From Candidatus Woesearchaeota archaeon (GTDB lineage: Archaea > Nanobdellota > Nanobdellia > Woesearchaeales > JAGWAF01): a stretch of 35,448 nucleotides of DNA. The position numbers and the translations under genes were made by a program. The stretch's first letter is position 1, and each line of letters starts with the position of its first letter. The notes beneath the pieces were generated by a model that saw only the letters and a list, made by a program, of their open reading frames with translations, had not been told where the DNA came from and ran no database searches. Below, in pieces: positions 33,688 through 35,448 of this stretch. The DNA is taken from assembly GCA_018303205.1 (NCBI GenBank), contig JAGVYP010000031.1, forward strand, positions 1 to 35,448, given 5' to 3'.

Positions 33688-33696
33688 TATATAAAA
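33688..33696 (-). promoter_or_regulatory. TATA box of ridA
   Basis: TATATAAAA (minus: TTTTATATA) centred 27 nt upstream of ATG 33665. Confidence 0.6.
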
Positions 33697-33798
33697 TTAA
33701 GTTTTGAAACGACCAATCTTTTATTTTCTCTTAAATTTTGACAAGATAATAATAGTTTCCGTAATTCTTCCGCCCATTTCACCAAAACATTTAAATAA

Positions 33799-33817
33799 TA
33801 CTATGTACTACATAGTA
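33799..33817. promoter_or_regulatory. Likely operator: perfect 9-bp inverted repeat
   Basis: TACTATGTA c TACATAGTA lies between a TATA-like TTTAAATAA (33790-33798) and ATG 33823 of the RHH regulator, covering the transcription start. The natural reading is an autorepression site for the RHH protein. Confidence 0.65.
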
Positions 33818-33822
33818 CTACC

Positions 33823-34107
33823 ATGGAAACCGTGAGTATAAAGCTTGATGAAAGCATTCTCAAAGAGATAGATAGAAATCTCAAAAAACATCGTTACAGT
33901 ACGAGAACAGAGTTTTTAAGAGATGCTGTAAGAGATAAGCTCATAGAACTGGAAAGAAATCCGTTAACCGAAAAGGAAAAAGAAGAATTACTGCAAAAAA
34001 TGGCTTCTATAAGAGGCACGTTTAGAAGAAAGACGCCAACAACAGATGAAGCATTGCATGCTGCTCGAGAAAGAGCGTTTAGAGCGATAGAAAAAAAGTT
34101 TAGGTAA
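33823..34107 (+). CDS. Ribbon-helix-helix (CopG/Arc-type) regulator, antitoxin-like
   Basis: 94 residues. N-terminal RHH: METVSIKLDESILKEIDRNLKKHRYSTRTEFLRDAVRDKLIELE gives one beta strand and two helices, with the family turn YSTRTEF. The C-terminal half is charged and helical (EKEELLQKMASIRGTFRRKTPTTDEALHAARERAF), the usual toxin-binding part of RHH antitoxins. Its 3' end overlaps the PIN gene by 8 bp on the opposite strand, an arrangement unlike the usual antitoxin-toxin operon. Probably binds the palindrome just upstream of its own start. Confidence 0.85.
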   Translation: METVSIKLDESILKEIDRNLKKHRYSTRTEFLRDAVRDKLIELERNPLTEKEKEELLQKMASIRGTFRRKTPTTDEALHAARERAFRAIEKKFR

Positions 34108-34516
34108 TATCTTCTGGTTTTTTTGCTATGATGATATCTGTTATTTTTTCAAAATCATGGTCCCGTGTTATAAATTCTGCCTGATGTTTTCTTGCTAAAA
34201 TGGCATGTAATGCGTCCCCATAAGGAATGTTTCTTTTTGAACTGAGATCTTTTGCTTTCCTTACATATTCATCAGTAGTATCAATATGGCAGAGTATTCT
34301 TTTAAACATTTGAAAGAGAGGTTCTATTTTGTAGAAAGGATATCCATACCCTTGCGTGAGTTCTTCGATAATCATGTCTGAGTAGATAATGATACCTTCT
34401 TCTTTTAGAATTTTTTTGAAAAGGTTCCAAGCATAGTCTCCCCTTGGCAACAAAGATTCATTTCGATCTTCCAAGAGATCTAACCAGATACATGCATCAA
34501 AATAATATTTAACCAT
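34100..34516 (-). CDS. PIN-domain ribonuclease-like protein (VapC type)
   Basis: 138 residues from ATG 34516 (the track's TTG 34522 adds two residues). CATATAAA lies about 25 nt upstream of the ATG. PIN acidic residues: YYFDACIWLDLLEDR (first Asp), DMIIEELTQGYG (Glu), IPYGDALHAILARKH (Asp) and FITRDHDFEKI (Asp), a complete catalytic set for Mg-dependent RNA cleavage. By family it is a VapC-like toxin; the partner is presumably the convergent RHH protein. It has its own promoter, so the two are transcribed separately towards each other. Confidence 0.87.
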   Translation of the reverse strand: MVKYYFDACIWLDLLEDRNESLLPRGDYAWNLFKKILKEEGIIIYSDMIIEELTQGYGYPFYKIEPLFQMFKRILCHIDTTDEYVRKAKDLSSKRNIPYGDALHAILARKHQAEFITRDHDFEKITDIIIAKKPEDIT

Positions 34517-34597
34517 GAACAAATGATTACTTTAGTCTTTATATGTGCTTACAACAAAAAATCGGAAGATTTTCGGACATAAAAACACAGGATAAAG

Positions 34598-34606
34598 TAT
34601 TTAAAG
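34598..34606 (+). promoter_or_regulatory. TATA box of the SulP gene
   Basis: TATTTAAAG centred about 28 nt before ATG 34630; leaderless spacing. Confidence 0.5.
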
Positions 34607-34629
34607 AAGAGAAAGAAAGGGCTAGAGTC

Positions 34630-35448
34630 ATGCAGCAACAGGTAAAACAGTATTTTAAGAATTTTTTTATCTATGATTTGAAAGCGGGTTTTATTACGGC
34701 AATTGTCGCGTTGCCTTTGGCGATTGCTTTTGCGATAGCGTCTGGTGTTGAACCTATTATGGGTTTGTACACTGCGATTATTGCGGGAATGTTAGGTTCT
34801 TTTTTGGGAGGTTCAACGTTTAGCATTACAGGACCGACAGGTGCTATGACGGTTATTATCTTGTCTACCGTGCATAAATTTGGTATGGAAGGTTTATTTC
34901 TTGCGGGTTTTCTTGCTGGTCTTTTTCAGATTTTATTTGGAGTATTACGATTGGGAATTGTGGTAAAGTATATTCCTGTTCCTGTGGTTACGGGTTTTAC
35001 TGCGGGTATTGGTGTTATCATTTTTATTGGTCAGATTGCAAATGGTCTTGGTCTTTCTCTTGCTCCTCAGGAACATGTGTGGGAAACTTTTTTTGTGATT
35101 TTTGAGCATATCCAAGAAAGTGATCCTATTGCGATCGGTATCGCTCTGTTTACTATAGGATGTTTGATGTTTCTTCCCAAGATCTTTATGAAGTTTTCTT
35201 TTTTGAAAAATGTTCCTGCGTCGATGATTGCATTGATCCTGTCAACAACTGCTGTATTTTGGTGGGGATGGGATATTCCTCAGGTAGGAATGATTCCTAC
35301 AGGGCTTCCTCCTTTTTCTTGGCCCTCTTTTGATTTTCCCCTCATAAAAAATGTGCTTCCTGCAGCGTTTACCATTGCGTTATTGGGTTCTATTGAAGCA
35401 TTGTTGTGTGCTGTCGTGTGTGATGCTATGGCAAATACGAAGCATAAG
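34630..35448 (+). CDS. SulP (SLC26) family anion transporter, 3' partial
   Basis: Not on the ORF track because no stop falls within the window; 273 codons are visible from ATG 34630. MQQQVKQYFKNFFIYDLKAGFITAIVALPLAIAFAIASG, then GLYTAIIAGMLGSFLGGSTFSITGPTGAMTVII, is the conserved SulP N-terminus (first helices and the substrate-binding half-helix region). Several further membrane helices follow, and LLGSIEALLCAVVCDAMANTKHK is the conserved late-core segment. Transports sulfate, bicarbonate or similar anions; specificity is not readable. Whether a STAS or carbonic-anhydrase domain follows cannot be seen. Confidence 0.92.
   Translation, partial: MQQQVKQYFKNFFIYDLKAGFITAIVALPLAIAFAIASGVEPIMGLYTAIIAGMLGSFLGGSTFSITGPTGAMTVIILSTVHKFGMEGLFLAGFLAGLFQILFGVLRLGIVVKYIPVPVVTGFTAGIGVIIFIGQIANGLGLSLAPQEHVWETFFVIFEHIQESDPIAIGIALFTIGCLMFLPKIFMKFSFLKNVPASMIALILSTTAVFWWGWDIPQVGMIPTGLPPFSWPSFDFPLIKNVLPAAFTIALLGSIEALLCAVVCDAMANTKHK

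Noticed and set aside
1-35448. CRISPR arrays, tRNA or rRNA genes
   Set aside because: No regularly spaced repeats, no tRNA T-arm signatures and no rRNA sequence noticed on reading both strands.

Overview
The window comes from an AT-rich archaeon, most likely a DPANN lineage of the Woesearchaeota/Pacearchaeota (Nanoarchaeota) kind. The evidence is archaeal-type translation genes (L7Ae, S28e, L24e, EF-2 with a diphthamide-site His), an archaeal pilin N-terminus with a GxGD prepilin peptidase, TATA boxes about 25-29 nt upstream of most start codons (leaderless transcription), and many small charged proteins with no recognisable family. No tRNA, rRNA, CRISPR array or transposase was seen.

Layout. 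1-3.2 kb: 5'-truncated reverse transcriptase of the DGR-like (GxxxSQ) type fused to a RecQ-like helix-turn-helix, a convergent small methyltransferase, and a stand-alone NFACT-R (Rqc2/NEMF-type) protein. 3.3-9.6 kb: a repeat-rich stretch in which an exact 16-mer (CTTGTGCCTAACTTTT) occurs five times in one orientation. It separates an unknown charged protein, a cyclopropane-synthase-like methyltransferase, a pilin plus polytopic membrane protein pair, and two tandem HIT-fold proteins with decayed catalytic triads. 9.7-16.1 kb: unknown cytoplasmic proteins, including a 714-aa protein whose xylose-isomerase-like TIM barrel appears split by a long insertion, and an MNT-HEPN nucleotidyltransferase. 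16.3-21.7 kb: four tandem secreted NHL-type beta-propellers, three with C-terminal membrane anchors. 22-28 kb: SGNH hydrolase, prepilin peptidase, and two convergent secreted proteins sharing a dockerin plus TolB-like propeller architecture; the larger is cut from its signal peptide by an in-frame TAA. 28-33.2 kb: L7Ae-S28e-L24e-NDK-EF-2, with a roughly 502-residue intein inside the EF-2 P-loop that carries a +1 frameshift in its homing-endonuclease domain. 33.2-35.4 kb: RidA, an RHH regulator convergent with a PIN toxin-like protein, and a SulP transporter running off the edge.

Two repeat families cut across this layout. The first is a roughly 100-nt structured element present three times (2.3, 11.9 and 21.8 kb). 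It has a basal stem with a conserved CTT bulge and two hairpins with near-invariant 10-nt loops, while the stem sequences covary; I take it as a candidate undescribed structured RNA family. The second is a 150-205 bp palindrome-rich element with inverted termini (4.0 and 22.0 kb), like a MITE; its second copy supplies the last codons and stop of the SGNH hydrolase gene.

Functional theme: core translation at one end, and a surface programme (pilin, prepilin peptidase, propellers, dockerin proteins) in the middle that would suit cell-cell contact in a host-dependent archaeon. That last link is inference.
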